DNA of 64,000 bases from Chitinophaga parva (GTDB lineage: Bacteria; Bacteroidota; Bacteroidia; Chitinophagales; Chitinophagaceae), in NCBI RefSeq assembly GCF_003071345.1, contig NZ_QCYK01000004.1, forward strand, positions 124,001 to 188,000, given 5' to 3'. Made by a program: the position numbers and the translations under genes. Shown piece by piece: positions 1-9,294 of the stretch (its first letter is position 1; each line of letters begins with the position of its first letter). Under the pieces are notes generated by a model. The model was given only the letters and a program-made list of their open reading frames with translations. It did no database searches and was not told the DNA's origin.

Positions 1-154
1 CTTTGAGAAAGGCCATGGCTCCATCGGCAATGTGTTTGGCGATTTCTGTCATGCGCTCATTTCCTGCATCCTGGCGGGACACCCATGCACTACGCAGGGC
101 GGTAAATAACAAGGCTATGATTCCAAAAAACGGGACTAGATAAACGATGTTCAT
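1..154 (-). CDS. hppA: Membrane-bound H+/Na+-translocating pyrophosphatase, N-terminal fragment
   Basis: Only the first 51 codons lie in the window; the gene runs off the left edge. The protein starts MNIVYLVPFFGIIALLF, one hydrophobic helix, and continues with R-SAWVSRQDAGNERM and IAKHIADGAMAFLK. This is the typical first helix and cytoplasmic loop of membrane pyrophosphatases, which couple pyrophosphate hydrolysis to H+ or Na+ export at the inner membrane. It lies downstream of nnr on the same strand with a 196-bp gap, so it probably has its own promoter. Coupling-ion type cannot be judged from this fragment. The family call rests on the N-terminus alone. Confidence 0.8.
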   Translation of the reverse strand, partial: MNIVYLVPFFGIIALLFTALRSAWVSRQDAGNERMTEIAKHIADGAMAFLK

Positions 155-342
155 ACTGATACTATGGTTTTTATAATCGTGGAAATAGGTGACTTCAATC
201 AAATGCCGGTATCGTTCATCTGTCTGTCGCAGGCTATGCTGGCGGAGGCTAAAATATCGTCGGAGTTTTCACGGGCGTTACCGGCAAAACATTCAACAAT
301 ATAACAATTTAACATTTAACAGGGAAGATTTTTGGAGCGGGC

Positions 343-365
343 GCGGGGGCTTATTTTGCCCCCGC
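343..365 (-). terminator. GC-rich hairpin at the nnr stop codon
   Basis: GCGGGGGC (343-350) and GCCCCCGC (358-365) form a perfect 8-bp stem; the nnr stop codon lies in the 7-nt loop. No clear U-tract follows on the minus strand, so it may be a weak terminator or only an mRNA 3' stabiliser. Confidence 0.35.
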
Positions 366-1886
366 AATTTCCAGGTAGGCGGGGCCTATGAAGCGCACAA
401 TACCGCTGGCAGTAAGGGCTTCCTGGCTCATAGCGGCGGCGCCCAGGTCGCCGGCCAGGCCGTGCAGCCAGACGCCCAGGATCATGGTATGTTCCGGTGA
501 GTACCCCTGGGCCAGTATCCCGGCCAGCAGGCCGGTAAGCACATCCCCGCTGCCGCCGGTGGCCATGCCGGCATTGCCGGTATTATTGAAATACACCTGC
601 CCTTCCGGTGTGGCGATGGCGGTGTAGCGGCCTTTGAGCAGGATGTACAGGCTGTATTGCTGCGCTGCGGCGGACAGTTTTTCCAGCCGCTCCACATCAT
701 TGCCCGAAGGGCCAAACATGCGCTCAAATTCCTTGGGATGGGGCGTAAGCAGGGAGTGTTTGGGCACCTGTTCCAGCAGGTACCGTTCCGCACCTAAGAT
801 GTTGAGGGCGTCTGCATCTATCACCATGGGGTCGTGGTAGCGCTGCAGCAGCTTTTCAAAGGCTTTGGCAGTGTCGCCACTGGTGCCCAAGCCGGGGCCA
901 ATGGCTACGGTCTTGTATTTGCCCTGGCCGTCCGCGGTTACGGCTTCGTGGAATTGTACGCTTTGTTGCCCGCCGTCATCCACCAGGCACATGGCAGGTG
1001 GTACGGTGCTTTGTATAATGTTATAGCCGCATTCCGGCACATATACGGTGAGCAGTCCTACTCCTGCGTGCAGGCAGGCCTGTGCACTGAGCACGGCGGC
1101 GCCTATTTTTCCATAACTGCCGGCTATGAGCAACGCGTGCCCGTATGTGCCTTTGTGTGAAAAGGGCAGGCGGGGTTTATAAATGCGGTGGATCATTTCC
1201 ATGTCCACCACCTGGTAGCGTGTAGGCGTTTGCGTTAGATAGTCCCTGTGCAGGCCAATGGGGAGGATGTGCACTTCGCCTACGCGGGCTGCATTTTCCG
1301 GTAGTACAAAGGCTAGTTTATATACCTCGAAGCTCAGCGTATGCCGGGCTTCCACGGTGAGCAGGTCTTTACTGCTCTCATCTGCTTTGAGGCCGGAGGG
1401 CAGGTCTATGGCAATGATGGGGTACTGGTCCTGCAGGGCGTTAATGTGCTGCACTGTTTGGGCTACCAGGCCTTCCAGGGGCCGGCTTATACCGGTACCA
1501 AAAAGCGCGTCTACGATAATGGCATTGGTGGGTAGTTCGGGGAAGGCGTCTTCCGGTTGCAGCATGATCAGGGATGCGGCTTCCCCGCCGCGCAGGGCGG
1601 CCTGGTTGGCGCGGTTATCGGCAGAGAACTTATCGGTGTAGTGGAGCAGGTAGGCTTTGGCTTCAAAGCCATGTTGCTGGAGCAGGCGGGTAGTGGCCAG
1701 GCCATCGCCCCCGTTATTGCCTGCGCCGCAAAAAATATGAAAGGAGTGCCCGGCGCCGTACCGGCCAATGAGCCACTGCGTGCATTGTGTGGCAGCTTTT
1801 TCCATCAACCGCAGGCTGGTGATGGGGGTATGTTCAATGGTATATGCATCGGCGGCGCGTACCTGGTCTGCAGTGAAGATCTTCAT
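351..1886 (-). CDS. nnr: Bifunctional NAD(P)HX epimerase / ADP- or ATP-dependent NAD(P)HX dehydratase
   Basis: This 511-aa cytosolic enzyme repairs hydrated NADH and NADPH: the epimerase interconverts R- and S-NAD(P)HX, and the dehydratase restores NAD(P)H. Residues 1 to about 215 are the YjeF_N epimerase domain with GAGNNGGDG at 54-62. Residues about 225-505 are the ribokinase-like dehydratase domain, with VIDADALN, LTPHPKEFERM and NTGNAGMATGGSGD near 435-448, the nucleotide-binding and catalytic GGSGD. Length matches the bacterial fusion form. ATG is preceded by a short inverted repeat (ATACCGT ... ACGGTAT, 1885-1904). The downstream neighbour is hppA. Family assignment is firm; cofactor choice (ADP or ATP) is not visible. 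Confidence 0.95.
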   Translation of the reverse strand: MKIFTADQVRAADAYTIEHTPITSLRLMEKAATQCTQWLIGRYGAGHSFHIFCGAGNNGGDGLATTRLLQQHGFEAKAYLLHYTDKFSADNRANQAALRGGEAASLIMLQPEDAFPELPTNAIIVDALFGTGISRPLEGLVAQTVQHINALQDQYPIIAIDLPSGLKADESSKDLLTVEARHTLSFEVYKLAFVLPENAARVGEVHILPIGLHRDYLTQTPTRYQVVDMEMIHRIYKPRLPFSHKGTYGHALLIAGSYGKIGAAVLSAQACLHAGVGLLTVYVPECGYNIIQSTVPPAMCLVDDGGQQSVQFHEAVTADGQGKYKTVAIGPGLGTSGDTAKAFEKLLQRYHDPMVIDADALNILGAERYLLEQVPKHSLLTPHPKEFERMFGPSGNDVERLEKLSAAAQQYSLYILLKGRYTAIATPEGQVYFNNTGNAGMATGGSGDVLTGLLAGILAQGYSPEHTMILGVWLHGLAGDLGAAAMSQEALTASGIVRFIGPAYLEIAGAK

Positions 1887-1910
1887 ACCGTTAAGGTACG
1901 GTATAAAAAC

Positions 1911-1942
1911 AGCAAAACCCCGGCCGGAGCCAGGGTTTTGCT
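1911..1942 (-). terminator. Rho-independent terminator downstream of the outer-membrane protein genes
   Basis: AGCAAAACCC (1911-1920) pairs with GGGTTTTGCT (1933-1942). On the minus strand the stem is followed by TTTTTAT. It ends transcription of the minus-strand outer-membrane protein gene just before nnr. Confidence 0.7.
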
Positions 1943-1963
1943 TATAATGCTTGCCAGCAAAAT

Positions 1964-2503
1964 TTAGAAAGTGTAGCGGGCAGAAACGCCGCCCATCTGC
2001 TCACCGATGTACTTGGTGGGGCCTACGAAGTTTACATAAGGCTTAAGGTCTGCGCTGAGGTTCAGCGGAATGTTCTTGAAGGTGTAAGACACGCCGATGA
2101 TGCCGTCTATACCGGGAGAAGCGTAAGCGCCGCTGCCGTCCTTGCGATAACGGTCGTAGTCAAAATCCAGGCGGTCATAAATACCCAGGTGCACACCACC
2201 ACCGAAGAAGAGTGACCATTCTTTGTGCTGGGGCACAATGTTCAGGTTGTACTCATACAAGGCGGTAACGGTGAAATTGCCACGGCGGTTAAAGTCTGTT
2301 GCTGCAATGCCTTCAATGGAGTGTGGGCCTCCGTCGAACATGTGTTTAATGGTAAAGCCGATGAGGAAGGGATTCACTCTCACCCCAATGGCGGTGCTGT
2401 AACCGTCTTCTACCGGCGTGGGATGGCCGGAGGCGCGGTGCTGGGCCATGGCGCTGAAGGAGACAATACTGCAAAGGCTGAGAAGGAACACAAGTTTTTT
2501 CAT
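1964..2503 (-). CDS. Outer-membrane beta-barrel protein (paralogue A)
   Basis: 179 aa with a Sec signal peptide (MKKLVFLLSLCSIVSFSAMA, cut before Gln21). The mature part has alternating strands (FTVTALYEYNLNI, FFGGGVHLGIY, GIDGIIGVSYTF) and ends in ARYTF, the terminal aromatic typical of outer-membrane barrels. About 150 mature residues fit a small eight-stranded barrel. It is paralogous to the next gene upstream (2557-3018); shared blocks are ALYEY, GGGxH and GIDGI/GLDGI followed by NIPLNL/TIPVNL. Function is unknown; such small barrels in Bacteroidota are usually annotated only as outer-membrane beta-barrel domain proteins. Confidence 0.75.
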   Translation of the reverse strand: MKKLVFLLSLCSIVSFSAMAQHRASGHPTPVEDGYSTAIGVRVNPFLIGFTIKHMFDGGPHSIEGIAATDFNRRGNFTVTALYEYNLNIVPQHKEWSLFFGGGVHLGIYDRLDFDYDRYRKDGSGAYASPGIDGIIGVSYTFKNIPLNLSADLKPYVNFVGPTKYIGEQMGGVSARYTF

Positions 2504-2556
2504 ATGGTTTTTCTTGTTTAGTAATAAGCAATGTTGTGTGTAAACTATATCGCGTT

Positions 2557-3018
2557 TTATCGGTTTCCGAAAGTGTAGCGCACAGACAACGCAAACTGCG
2601 CCAGCTCTGCGGAATTATTAAAATGTACGGCCGGTTTCCAGTCCAGGCCCAGGTTTACCGGAATGGTTTGAAAGTTATAATCCGCTCCGGCTATACCATC
2701 CAGCCCGCTGATGAACTTCCAGGTGGAATTTTCTTCGCGGGTGCCGGCGTGCAGGCCACCGCCCAGGTACCATCCAAAGCCATCAATGGTGAGGGCGGAA
2801 AGGTCAAAACGATATTCATACAGGGCCGTGAGTGATACCGTACGGTCATAAATACCAAGGATGCCTTCCGCACCGGAATGATCATCGAACCAGTAACGGC
2901 CGGTTACGCCCAAAGGTATACCCAGCCTGCCTCCCAGCTGCGCACGACCCGCGGTCTGTGCCTGTACGGCCACTGTGCAACCGATGATGATCAACACGAA
3001 TAAAATGCGTTTTTTCAT
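2557..3018 (-). CDS. Outer-membrane beta-barrel protein (paralogue B)
   Basis: 153 aa with a signal peptide (MKKRILFVLIIIGCTVAVQA, then Gln). The mature part is built of short amphipathic strands and ends LSVRYTFGNR. It is a tandem paralogue of the 1964-2503 product, matching over ALYEYRFDL, LGGGLHAG, SGLDGIAGADYNF and TIPVNLGLDWKP. The gap to the downstream copy is only 53 bp, so the two are either co-transcribed or have paired promoters. Role unknown; outer-membrane location is inferred from the signal peptide and strand pattern. Confidence 0.72.
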   Translation of the reverse strand: MKKRILFVLIIIGCTVAVQAQTAGRAQLGGRLGIPLGVTGRYWFDDHSGAEGILGIYDRTVSLTALYEYRFDLSALTIDGFGWYLGGGLHAGTREENSTWKFISGLDGIAGADYNFQTIPVNLGLDWKPAVHFNNSAELAQFALSVRYTFGNR

Positions 3019-3186
3019 TGACAGAGCAAATTAGCAATAACGGTGCCATGGAATATAATTTCCAGGTTTCAATTTTCCAATCCACTGGAAATCATTCTTT
3101 TCCAATCGCAAATTTCAATCCCGATGCTGCCACTAAAACGTTGTAACAGGGATACTTAGTATAACCGTTGGCGATAGGGCGGGGCT

Positions 3187-4341
3187 TCATTTCTTTTTCA
3201 GGGCTGCAAAATATAAAAAACCGGTGACACCTGCCAGTAAAGATGCAGCTATAATTCCGATCTTGGCAATGTCTTGTAATAACGCGTCTGAGAAGGCCAG
3301 CGTGGCAATGAAAATAGACATGGTAAATCCTATACCTGCCATGAAGCCCATGCCCAGCAACTGTTTCCAGCCGAGGCTTTCCGGCAGCGCCACCAGCCTG
3401 GTTTTTACGCCCAGCCAGGAAAACAGCAAAATGCCCAATGGTTTGCCTGCAAATAAACCCAGCATAATGGCCACGCTAAGCGGGTGCACCAGGGCGGGGC
3501 CCATGGGCCAGGGCAACTGTATGGCGGTATTGGCCAGGGCAAACAAAGGCATCACGATAAAATTAACCGGGACATGGATCCTGTGTTCCAGTGTATGCGT
3601 TACCGTTAGTGGCATACAAAATGCCAGCAACACACCTGCAATGGTGGCATGTATGCCGGAATTGAACATGCAGTACCAAAGCGCTGTGCCGGCGGCCAGG
3701 TACCATCCCGTGCGTTTTACACCGCTCATATTCAGCACCACCAGTATAGCCATACAGGCGGCTGCGCCACCCAGGTAAGCCCAGTGAAGGGCATCCGTGT
3801 AGAAGATAGCAATGGTGGCAATGGCGCCCAGGTCGTCAATGATGGCCAGCGCCATGAGCAGCACCTTTACAGCCGGGGGCACGCGCCTGCCCAGCAGGGA
3901 CAGGATGCCCAGGGAAAACGCAATGTCTGTAGCCATGGGAATGGCCCAGCCACTTTGCAGATGGGTGCCTGCATTGACACTGAGATACAGCAACGCAGGG
4001 CACAGCATACCACCCAGTGCTGCCAGTGCCGGCATCAGGGCTTTCTGTAGGGAGGAGAGCGCGCCGTTTACCAGCTCCCGCTTTATTTCCATACCGGCCA
4101 GCAGGAAAAATGTGGCCATGAGGGCATCATTCACCCAGGCTAAAATATCGTGTGGCAGGTGTAAAAAGGAAGGGGCGGGCGTAGGCATCTCCCAGAAGTG
4201 CTTCCAGGCCTGTTGCAGCGGGGAATTGGCCAGGGATAAGGACAGCAGGGTGCAAAGCAGGAGCAGGATCCCGATAGACCTGCTGTCCTTTATAAGATCG
4301 TGTAGCCATGTACGTGAGTAGGAGCGTACTGCCATAGTCAT
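3187..4341 (-). CDS. nhaA: Na+/H+ antiporter NhaA
   Basis: 384-aa inner-membrane protein with about 11-12 hydrophobic helices. It exchanges internal Na+ for external H+ and supports sodium tolerance and alkaline pH homeostasis. Diagnostic NhaA blocks are WVNDALMATFFLLAGMEIKRE (split here as WVNDALMATFF then LAGMEIKRE) at 69-89, MATDIAFSLGILSLLGRRVP with Asp139, and IIDDLGAIATIAIF with Asp169-Asp170. These correspond to the Asp133 and Asp163-Asp164 pair of E. coli NhaA. Length is normal for the family. The start may be Met1 or Met3. It ends 43 bp downstream of the OstA-like gene region on the same strand but is functionally unrelated. Confidence 0.95.
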   Translation of the reverse strand: MTMAVRSYSRTWLHDLIKDSRSIGILLLLCTLLSLSLANSPLQQAWKHFWEMPTPAPSFLHLPHDILAWVNDALMATFFLLAGMEIKRELVNGALSSLQKALMPALAALGGMLCPALLYLSVNAGTHLQSGWAIPMATDIAFSLGILSLLGRRVPPAVKVLLMALAIIDDLGAIATIAIFYTDALHWAYLGGAAACMAILVVLNMSGVKRTGWYLAAGTALWYCMFNSGIHATIAGVLLAFCMPLTVTHTLEHRIHVPVNFIVMPLFALANTAIQLPWPMGPALVHPLSVAIMLGLFAGKPLGILLFSWLGVKTRLVALPESLGWKQLLGMGFMAGIGFTMSIFIATLAFSDALLQDIAKIGIIAASLLAGVTGFLYFAALKKK

Positions 4342-4384
4342 GAAGTTGAACGTATAAGCCGTGCCGGTACTCCCAGCCGGTTAT

Positions 4385-6658
4385 TTAGTTACCTAATAAT
4401 TCGTATTTCGATTTGGGCTGGCGCGCGGGCTCCCAGTGGAAATTACCCAGCAGCATCTTATCCAGCGGGCGCTGGGAGAAGGGATACATGGTGCCTTCTG
4501 CATCTTTTATCAGCACTACTTTATACAACTGGTTATCCTGGAAATGGATGTTGATGATAGCTGCCAGCGACTTGTTCACACTCAGGTACGCACTGTCTGA
4601 GTCCTGGATGTAATAGATCGCTTCCGCATTCCCATCCACGTGCATCCAGTCCAGTTTATTATCTACAAAATAGCCGGTGATCATGTTACCCTTGATCTGG
4701 TTGTACAAGCCGGGATCCGTTTCGTTTACAATGAGGCCGTTATTATTCAGCAGGATCTTATCCGCCTTCTGGTCTTTGGTGAAAAGGTAAATGGTATCGC
4801 CACTTAGCTGGGTTTTGATGTTGGCCCAGAGCAGCGGGTTTTTAAACATGCGGAAGGTGGAGTCGATAGTAGAGTAGTAGGCACTGTCTGCCACGCCCTG
4901 CAGGGAATCTGACCAGATGCGCACGTTATGGTAAGCAAGTACATAACGCTGTTCCGTGGTGTCTTCCGCGTTGAAAGCCGTATCCGGCGGGGGAGGCAGC
5001 TGGGCTACCTTTGGCAACGTGTCCTGCTGCGTGGAGTCATTTAATGCGCCCGGTTTGCGATGGCCGGGCAGCAGACCGCGGTTAATAATGGTATCACCGC
5101 CATTGCGGACCAGCAAGGAATCGTGCTGGCGGCCAAAGTTGACCTCCAGACTATCGGTAGGCACATTGGCGTCTGCCATGCGCTGGAAGGCATTCCTGGC
5201 GGCCGTATCGCCGGGCAGGGGCACGCGGGCCGGGAATAATTTTTTAACACTGTCTGTGGAAACGCCCGGTGGCAGCTGCTTCCGGAGGGAGTCCATCCCC
5301 TGGCGACGCAGGCGTGCTATGCTGTCTGTGCTGATATGGGCCACACTGTCCGCTGCCGGGGGCAGGGGGGGCAGCTTGGGTGTTTCCTCTTCTTCTTCGT
5401 CCGTATTGTATTTGGCCGTAAGGCTATCTGCGGCTACCAGGTGGCGTGGGGCATCCATCCTGGCTTTTTTGGTAACGCGGTTTTGCTTGCGGATGGAATC
5501 CTGTCTTTTGGCCTCCCGCTCCAGGCTGTCCCTGCGGCGGTTCATGGCCCTGATCTCCTGGCGGGTGATCACGCCGGAAAACAAGGTATCAGCGGCCATC
5601 ATGAGGGTATCCTGGTCTTTTTCCATGATCATTACCGGCTTCTGGGTGGCCAGTACCGTTTTCTTCACCTGGTCCACTTCTGCGTGGTTGGAAAGGAGGG
5701 ACATTTTATTGATGGTGTCGTGGTACACCACGTTGCCGTCTGCAAAAGCTTTACCATTCAGCTTGTCCACGCGGATGGTTTCTGCCTGCACGGTGCCGGT
5801 ACTGTCTTCGATGATAGGGCGGTTGCCGAAATTGCCGGTACCATCCACGGTGTTGTAATAGCCGCTGGTGGTGTACATCACGGTTTTGCCGTCATTGATG
5901 GTGGTGGGCGCCATGAAGGTGGCTATCTTGGTTTCCGTGTTGTACAGCAGGGTATCTGTGCTCATGGTGTATTGCGGATCTACCAGCAGTACATCATTTT
6001 TAAAATAAGCGTCTTTGGTATCTGCATAGTAGTAGCCTTGTTTGGAAGTGAGCACGCTCTGGCCGTTCACCAGCTTGCCTCCTTTCTCGTAGGTGCCTAT
6101 GCGGGCGTTCATGTCATAGTGCAGTTCGGGGCCGGTAATGGTCACCTTACCGTCTGTGAGGCGGGCGTTATCGCGCAGGGTGGCCTGTTTGGTAAAGCCT
6201 TCGTAGTGCAGGTAATCGCCGTAGATATGGATGCTGTCTGCCTGGTTAATGTGCACATGGCCATAGGCATCCATCACGTTGGCTTTGCGGTCCAGGTAGG
6301 CGCTGTCGCAGGAGAGGATGGCATTGTCCTGGCGGAAAGCCACGTCTCCTATGAATTTGGTAAGCTGCACAGTGTCCTTGGTGGTGCTGTACAGTACACC
6401 GGCTTTGAGGATGTTGATCACTGTACCGGCGGAGGTGTCTTTTTTAGGCACAGGCAGGGCGGGCTGCACCACCGGCTGGATCTTTACCGGCGCGGGCGGT
6501 GCTTTCACAGGCACGGGGTGTCCGCCTTTTACCGGCACAGGTTTTACGATGGGTGCGGGCGGAACTTTCTTCACCTGGGCAAAAACCGCGGGCATGGCCA
6601 GGGTAGCGGCGAAGAGCAGCAGGCCGTATCTGAATGATTTCATGTTGTGCTGGATCAT
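4385..6658 (-). CDS. OstA/LptA-like LPS-transport family protein
   Basis: 757 aa. A signal peptide follows MIQHNMKSF and is cut before Gln29; Met6 is an equally good start. A Pro/Lys/Val-rich linker (about 30-75) leads to repeated OstA-type beta strands (about 80-390: VQLTKFIGDVAFRQDNAIL, CDSAYLDRKANVMDAYGHV, GPELHYDMNARIGTYEKGG). These form the beta-jellyroll fold that carries lipopolysaccharide across the periplasm in LptA and the LptD N-domain. A charged low-complexity segment (about 390-560) and a second OstA-like stretch (about 580-740) follow. The start overlaps the mlaD-like stop by ATGA. With the separate LptD at 9476 it likely serves LPS transport; partner and exact step are inferred. 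Confidence 0.75.
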   Translation of the reverse strand: MIQHNMKSFRYGLLLFAATLAMPAVFAQVKKVPPAPIVKPVPVKGGHPVPVKAPPAPVKIQPVVQPALPVPKKDTSAGTVINILKAGVLYSTTKDTVQLTKFIGDVAFRQDNAILSCDSAYLDRKANVMDAYGHVHINQADSIHIYGDYLHYEGFTKQATLRDNARLTDGKVTITGPELHYDMNARIGTYEKGGKLVNGQSVLTSKQGYYYADTKDAYFKNDVLLVDPQYTMSTDTLLYNTETKIATFMAPTTINDGKTVMYTTSGYYNTVDGTGNFGNRPIIEDSTGTVQAETIRVDKLNGKAFADGNVVYHDTINKMSLLSNHAEVDQVKKTVLATQKPVMIMEKDQDTLMMAADTLFSGVITRQEIRAMNRRRDSLEREAKRQDSIRKQNRVTKKARMDAPRHLVAADSLTAKYNTDEEEEETPKLPPLPPAADSVAHISTDSIARLRRQGMDSLRKQLPPGVSTDSVKKLFPARVPLPGDTAARNAFQRMADANVPTDSLEVNFGRQHDSLLVRNGGDTIINRGLLPGHRKPGALNDSTQQDTLPKVAQLPPPPDTAFNAEDTTEQRYVLAYHNVRIWSDSLQGVADSAYYSTIDSTFRMFKNPLLWANIKTQLSGDTIYLFTKDQKADKILLNNNGLIVNETDPGLYNQIKGNMITGYFVDNKLDWMHVDGNAEAIYYIQDSDSAYLSVNKSLAAIINIHFQDNQLYKVVLIKDAEGTMYPFSQRPLDKMLLGNFHWEPARQPKSKYELLGN

Positions 6659-7647
6659 TTGGCCGAATCAGCAGGGATGGGCCTCATTTTTTCTTTTTTA
6701 CCGAACAGGGAGAAGTGTACGTACCGTTTAGGATTGTACCGGAGGTCTTCCAGCAGTTTATTGAGGTTGCTGGTGGAGGCCTGCAGGTTGTTATACACGT
6801 TCTTATCGTTGAGCATCAGCCCTATGGTGCCGTTGCTGTTATCAATATTATTCAGGATAGACTTCAGGTGGTTGACGCTGCCCTGCAACTGGTGCAGGGT
6901 GCTGTCCAGCTGCCCGTTTGCCAGTGCATCGGTGGTTTGCTGTGCATTGCCCAGGATAGCGGTGATCTTGTCGTTATTATTCTTAAGGTTTTCGCTGATG
7001 GCGGCAAAGTTGTTGAAGGTCTTATTCACGCTGCCTTTGTCCGGGTCCAGCATTACATTGATGGATGCGGAGGCATCGGAGAAGTGGTGCATGGTATGAT
7101 TGAGGTGGCCCATGGTCTCTTTGAGATTCTGCTGGGTGGTGGCATCAAAGATGGTATTCACCGTTTGCAGTACGGAGTCTACTTCGGTGAGGGTGCCCTG
7201 TACTTTGTTTACCAGCGGGTCCAGCTGGGCTTTGAGTGCGTCCGTGATGGAGCCGTCCAGGGAGGAATTAATGGTGTCCTTATCCTGCAGGTTTTCCGGG
7301 GAGTTACCAAAACTGAGGGTCACGGTTTTGGTGCCCAGCAGGTCACTGCTGATGCGGGCCACGGTATTTTTCGGGATGTCAATTTTCTTGTTGATGCGCA
7401 GGGCCACGAGGATCTGGCCCCCGCTGCGGTCCAGCAGCTCCAGGCTTTTCACGCTGCCTACATTCAGCCCGTTCACCTGCACAAAGTTGGCAGGTTGCAG
7501 GCCGTTCACCTGGTTGTATTTTGCGTAGATCGTAAAGGAATGGGAAAAGAGACTATTTCCTTTCAAGAGGTTAAACCCGATCACCAGCATAACGATGGCT
7601 ACGGTGGCGATGATCCCAACCTTTGTTTCATTAGAGACTTTGAGCAT
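6655..7647 (-). CDS. MlaD/MCE-domain lipid transport protein
   Basis: 330 aa with one N-terminal membrane helix (about 10-28, VGIIATVAIVMLVIGFNLL). The MCE domain (about 38-118) holds YNQVNGLQPANFVQVNGLNVG and the strand TVARISSDLLGTKTVTL. The remainder is a long helical region with hydrophobic heptads. MCE proteins form hexameric rings that bind phospholipid and move it between inner and outer membranes. No Mla ATPase or permease gene is adjacent, which is common in Bacteroidota. The stop overlaps the start of the OstA-like gene, so the two are translationally coupled. A TATTTTTG element lies 22 bp before the start. Confidence 0.85.
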   Translation of the reverse strand: MLKVSNETKVGIIATVAIVMLVIGFNLLKGNSLFSHSFTIYAKYNQVNGLQPANFVQVNGLNVGSVKSLELLDRSGGQILVALRINKKIDIPKNTVARISSDLLGTKTVTLSFGNSPENLQDKDTINSSLDGSITDALKAQLDPLVNKVQGTLTEVDSVLQTVNTIFDATTQQNLKETMGHLNHTMHHFSDASASINVMLDPDKGSVNKTFNNFAAISENLKNNNDKITAILGNAQQTTDALANGQLDSTLHQLQGSVNHLKSILNNIDNSNGTIGLMLNDKNVYNNLQASTSNLNKLLEDLRYNPKRYVHFSLFGKKEKMRPIPADSAK

Positions 7648-7669
7648 TGCAATACGGATACGTTCGTTG

Positions 7670-7677
7670 CAAAAATA
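7670..7677 (-). promoter_or_regulatory. Candidate -7 promoter element for the mlaD-like/OstA-like pair
   Basis: Minus-strand TATTTTTG matches the Bacteroidota -7 consensus TAnnTTTG, 22 bp upstream of the start codon. No convincing -33 TTTG was found. Confidence 0.4.
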
Positions 7678-7758
7678 TGTAAAAAGAGTAAGCGGGGCGT
7701 GGGAGTGGGGGAATTATTCGGGGAAGTACAGGAGATGGGCTAAAAAGGGAAATGGGGA

Positions 7759-9294
7759 CTAGCGCCGTGCCTCAAGGCGGCTACCGTTGCGGTCTATAAT
7801 GAAGGCGTCTTTAAATCCGAGTTTCTTTGCGTTGCGCAGGGCGGTGTTTGCCTGGGCGAAGGTTTTGTAGTTAACGCAGTAATACTTGTATACTTTTTTG
7901 CGGCCGGAGGAGATGGTTTCTTTGACGATAGTGGCTTTCAGTTTTGCGAACACTTGGGCGTGGGGGGTGTAGGATTCAGGACTGGTCATCACCTGGATGC
8001 GATAGCTACCGGTAGCTGCCACGGCATTGGCAATGTTTTCGTGGGTACGTTCCCGTAATTTATCCCTGGAAGCCGCTGCCGGCGGGGCTTTCTTCCCCGA
8101 TCGGCTGCTGGCCAGCACTTCCTTGCCCTGCTTGCCGCGTACGGTGGCGGCCACGGAAGTGCGGGAGGTGGTGCGGCTTGCGGCCCCGCCGGGTTTAGCC
8201 GGTTTCCGGGTGGAAGCCATATCGGACTGCTTGCTGTGTGCAGCGGTTTCCATTTTATTACGCAGGCTGGACTGGGGTGCCGGTGTACGCTTTGCAGGCG
8301 TGGCGGAGGCCAGCATGGTCTTATCTTTTACCGGGGCGTGTTTCTTGCTGCGGGTGGTGGGCGTGGGCAGGTCGTTGGAAGTGGGGGCGCCAAAACGTTC
8401 CAGTTCTTCCTTGTAGCGCTGGATGGCCTTGTAGATGGAGGTGGCGGTGGCCATCTGTCCTTCCTGGGAGTTGAGGAAGTCTTCTTCTTCCGGGTTGCTG
8501 ATAAAGCCTACTTCCACCAGTACGCTGGGCATGGCCGTGCCGGACAGCACCCAGATACCTTTTTCATTACGCTGGCGGGCACCGCGGCTCAGGCGGCCGG
8601 TTTTGGTAAATTCATCCTCGATCAGGCCGGACAGGCGCAGGCTCTGGTCAAAGTAGGCATTGCGCAGCGTATTGAGCATAATAAACGTAGTAGGATCGGT
8701 AGGGTCCATGTTAGCGCGGGTGGAGTCATCATCCAGCACGATCACGGAGCTGCTGTGCTGCTTGAGTGATTCCAGTTTGGCGTTGTTCTTACTGGTGGCC
8801 CAGATGTAGGTTTCCGTGCCTTTTGCCTCGCTGGGGAAATAGGCATACACCGGCTCGCGCACGGTCACTTTCCTCTTTCCTTTTTTCCTTACCACGGTGC
8901 GGTAATTGACCACCTTACGGATCTTGGCGGTGGAATTACAGTGGATGGAGACAAACAGGTCGCCGTGTGCATCGTTGGCTATTTCGGCTTTGCGGTGTAC
9001 ATCGTCAAAACGGTCTGTGGTACGGGTGTAGACTACTTTCACATCGGGCATGTTGTCTTCAATCAGTTTGCCCAGTTTCAGGGCCACGGCCAGGGTCACC
9101 TGTTTTTCCGTGGAATAACTGCCCCTGGCGCCCGGATCTTCGCCACCGTGGCCAGCGTCAATGACGATAGTGTGGATTGGTGTGTCGTGCCTCCAGGGCT
9201 TTTTGCCGCCCGTGGTGGCGTAAATAAACAGGGAGCTTACCAGGACTGTTCCCAGGCTAAAGATCCAAAATCGTTTACGGCGCATGCTTCTCAT
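7759..9294 (-). CDS. N-acetylmuramoyl-L-alanine amidase (Amidase_3) with C-terminal SPOR-like domain
   Basis: 511 aa. An N-terminal anchor or signal helix (about 8-27) precedes a zinc amidase domain that cuts the bond between N-acetylmuramic acid and the stem peptide. Likely zinc ligands are His49 (IDAGHGGEDPG), Glu63 (STEKQ) and His118 (VSIHCNST); the catalytic Glu lies in SVLVEVGFISNPEEEDFL near 265. An insertion (about 120-175) separates these motifs. A basic, Ala/Thr/Ser-rich linker (about 300-425) leads to a terminal domain (about 430-511, YRIQVMTS ... YKTFAQANTALRNAKKLGF) that resembles a SPOR peptidoglycan-binding fold. Role in septal or growth-related wall hydrolysis is inferred. It diverges from lptD. 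Confidence 0.88.
   Translation of the reverse strand: MRSMRRKRFWIFSLGTVLVSSLFIYATTGGKKPWRHDTPIHTIVIDAGHGGEDPGARGSYSTEKQVTLAVALKLGKLIEDNMPDVKVVYTRTTDRFDDVHRKAEIANDAHGDLFVSIHCNSTAKIRKVVNYRTVVRKKGKRKVTVREPVYAYFPSEAKGTETYIWATSKNNAKLESLKQHSSSVIVLDDDSTRANMDPTDPTTFIMLNTLRNAYFDQSLRLSGLIEDEFTKTGRLSRGARQRNEKGIWVLSGTAMPSVLVEVGFISNPEEEDFLNSQEGQMATATSIYKAIQRYKEELERFGAPTSNDLPTPTTRSKKHAPVKDKTMLASATPAKRTPAPQSSLRNKMETAAHSKQSDMASTRKPAKPGGAASRTTSRTSVAATVRGKQGKEVLASSRSGKKAPPAAASRDKLRERTHENIANAVAATGSYRIQVMTSPESYTPHAQVFAKLKATIVKETISSGRKKVYKYYCVNYKTFAQANTALRNAKKLGFKDAFIIDRNGSRLEARR

Noticed and set aside
1885..1904. Palindrome ATACCGT-N6-ACGGTAT at the nnr start as a regulator site
   Set aside because: Only a single copy was seen; it may just be an mRNA hairpin at the start codon, so no operator is claimed.
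5336..6637. 433-aa plus-strand frame opposite the OstA-like gene
   Set aside because: Composition is Gly/Val/His/Phe-rich without a fold-like pattern; the minus-strand frame has a signal peptide, OstA repeats and coupling to mlaD-like.
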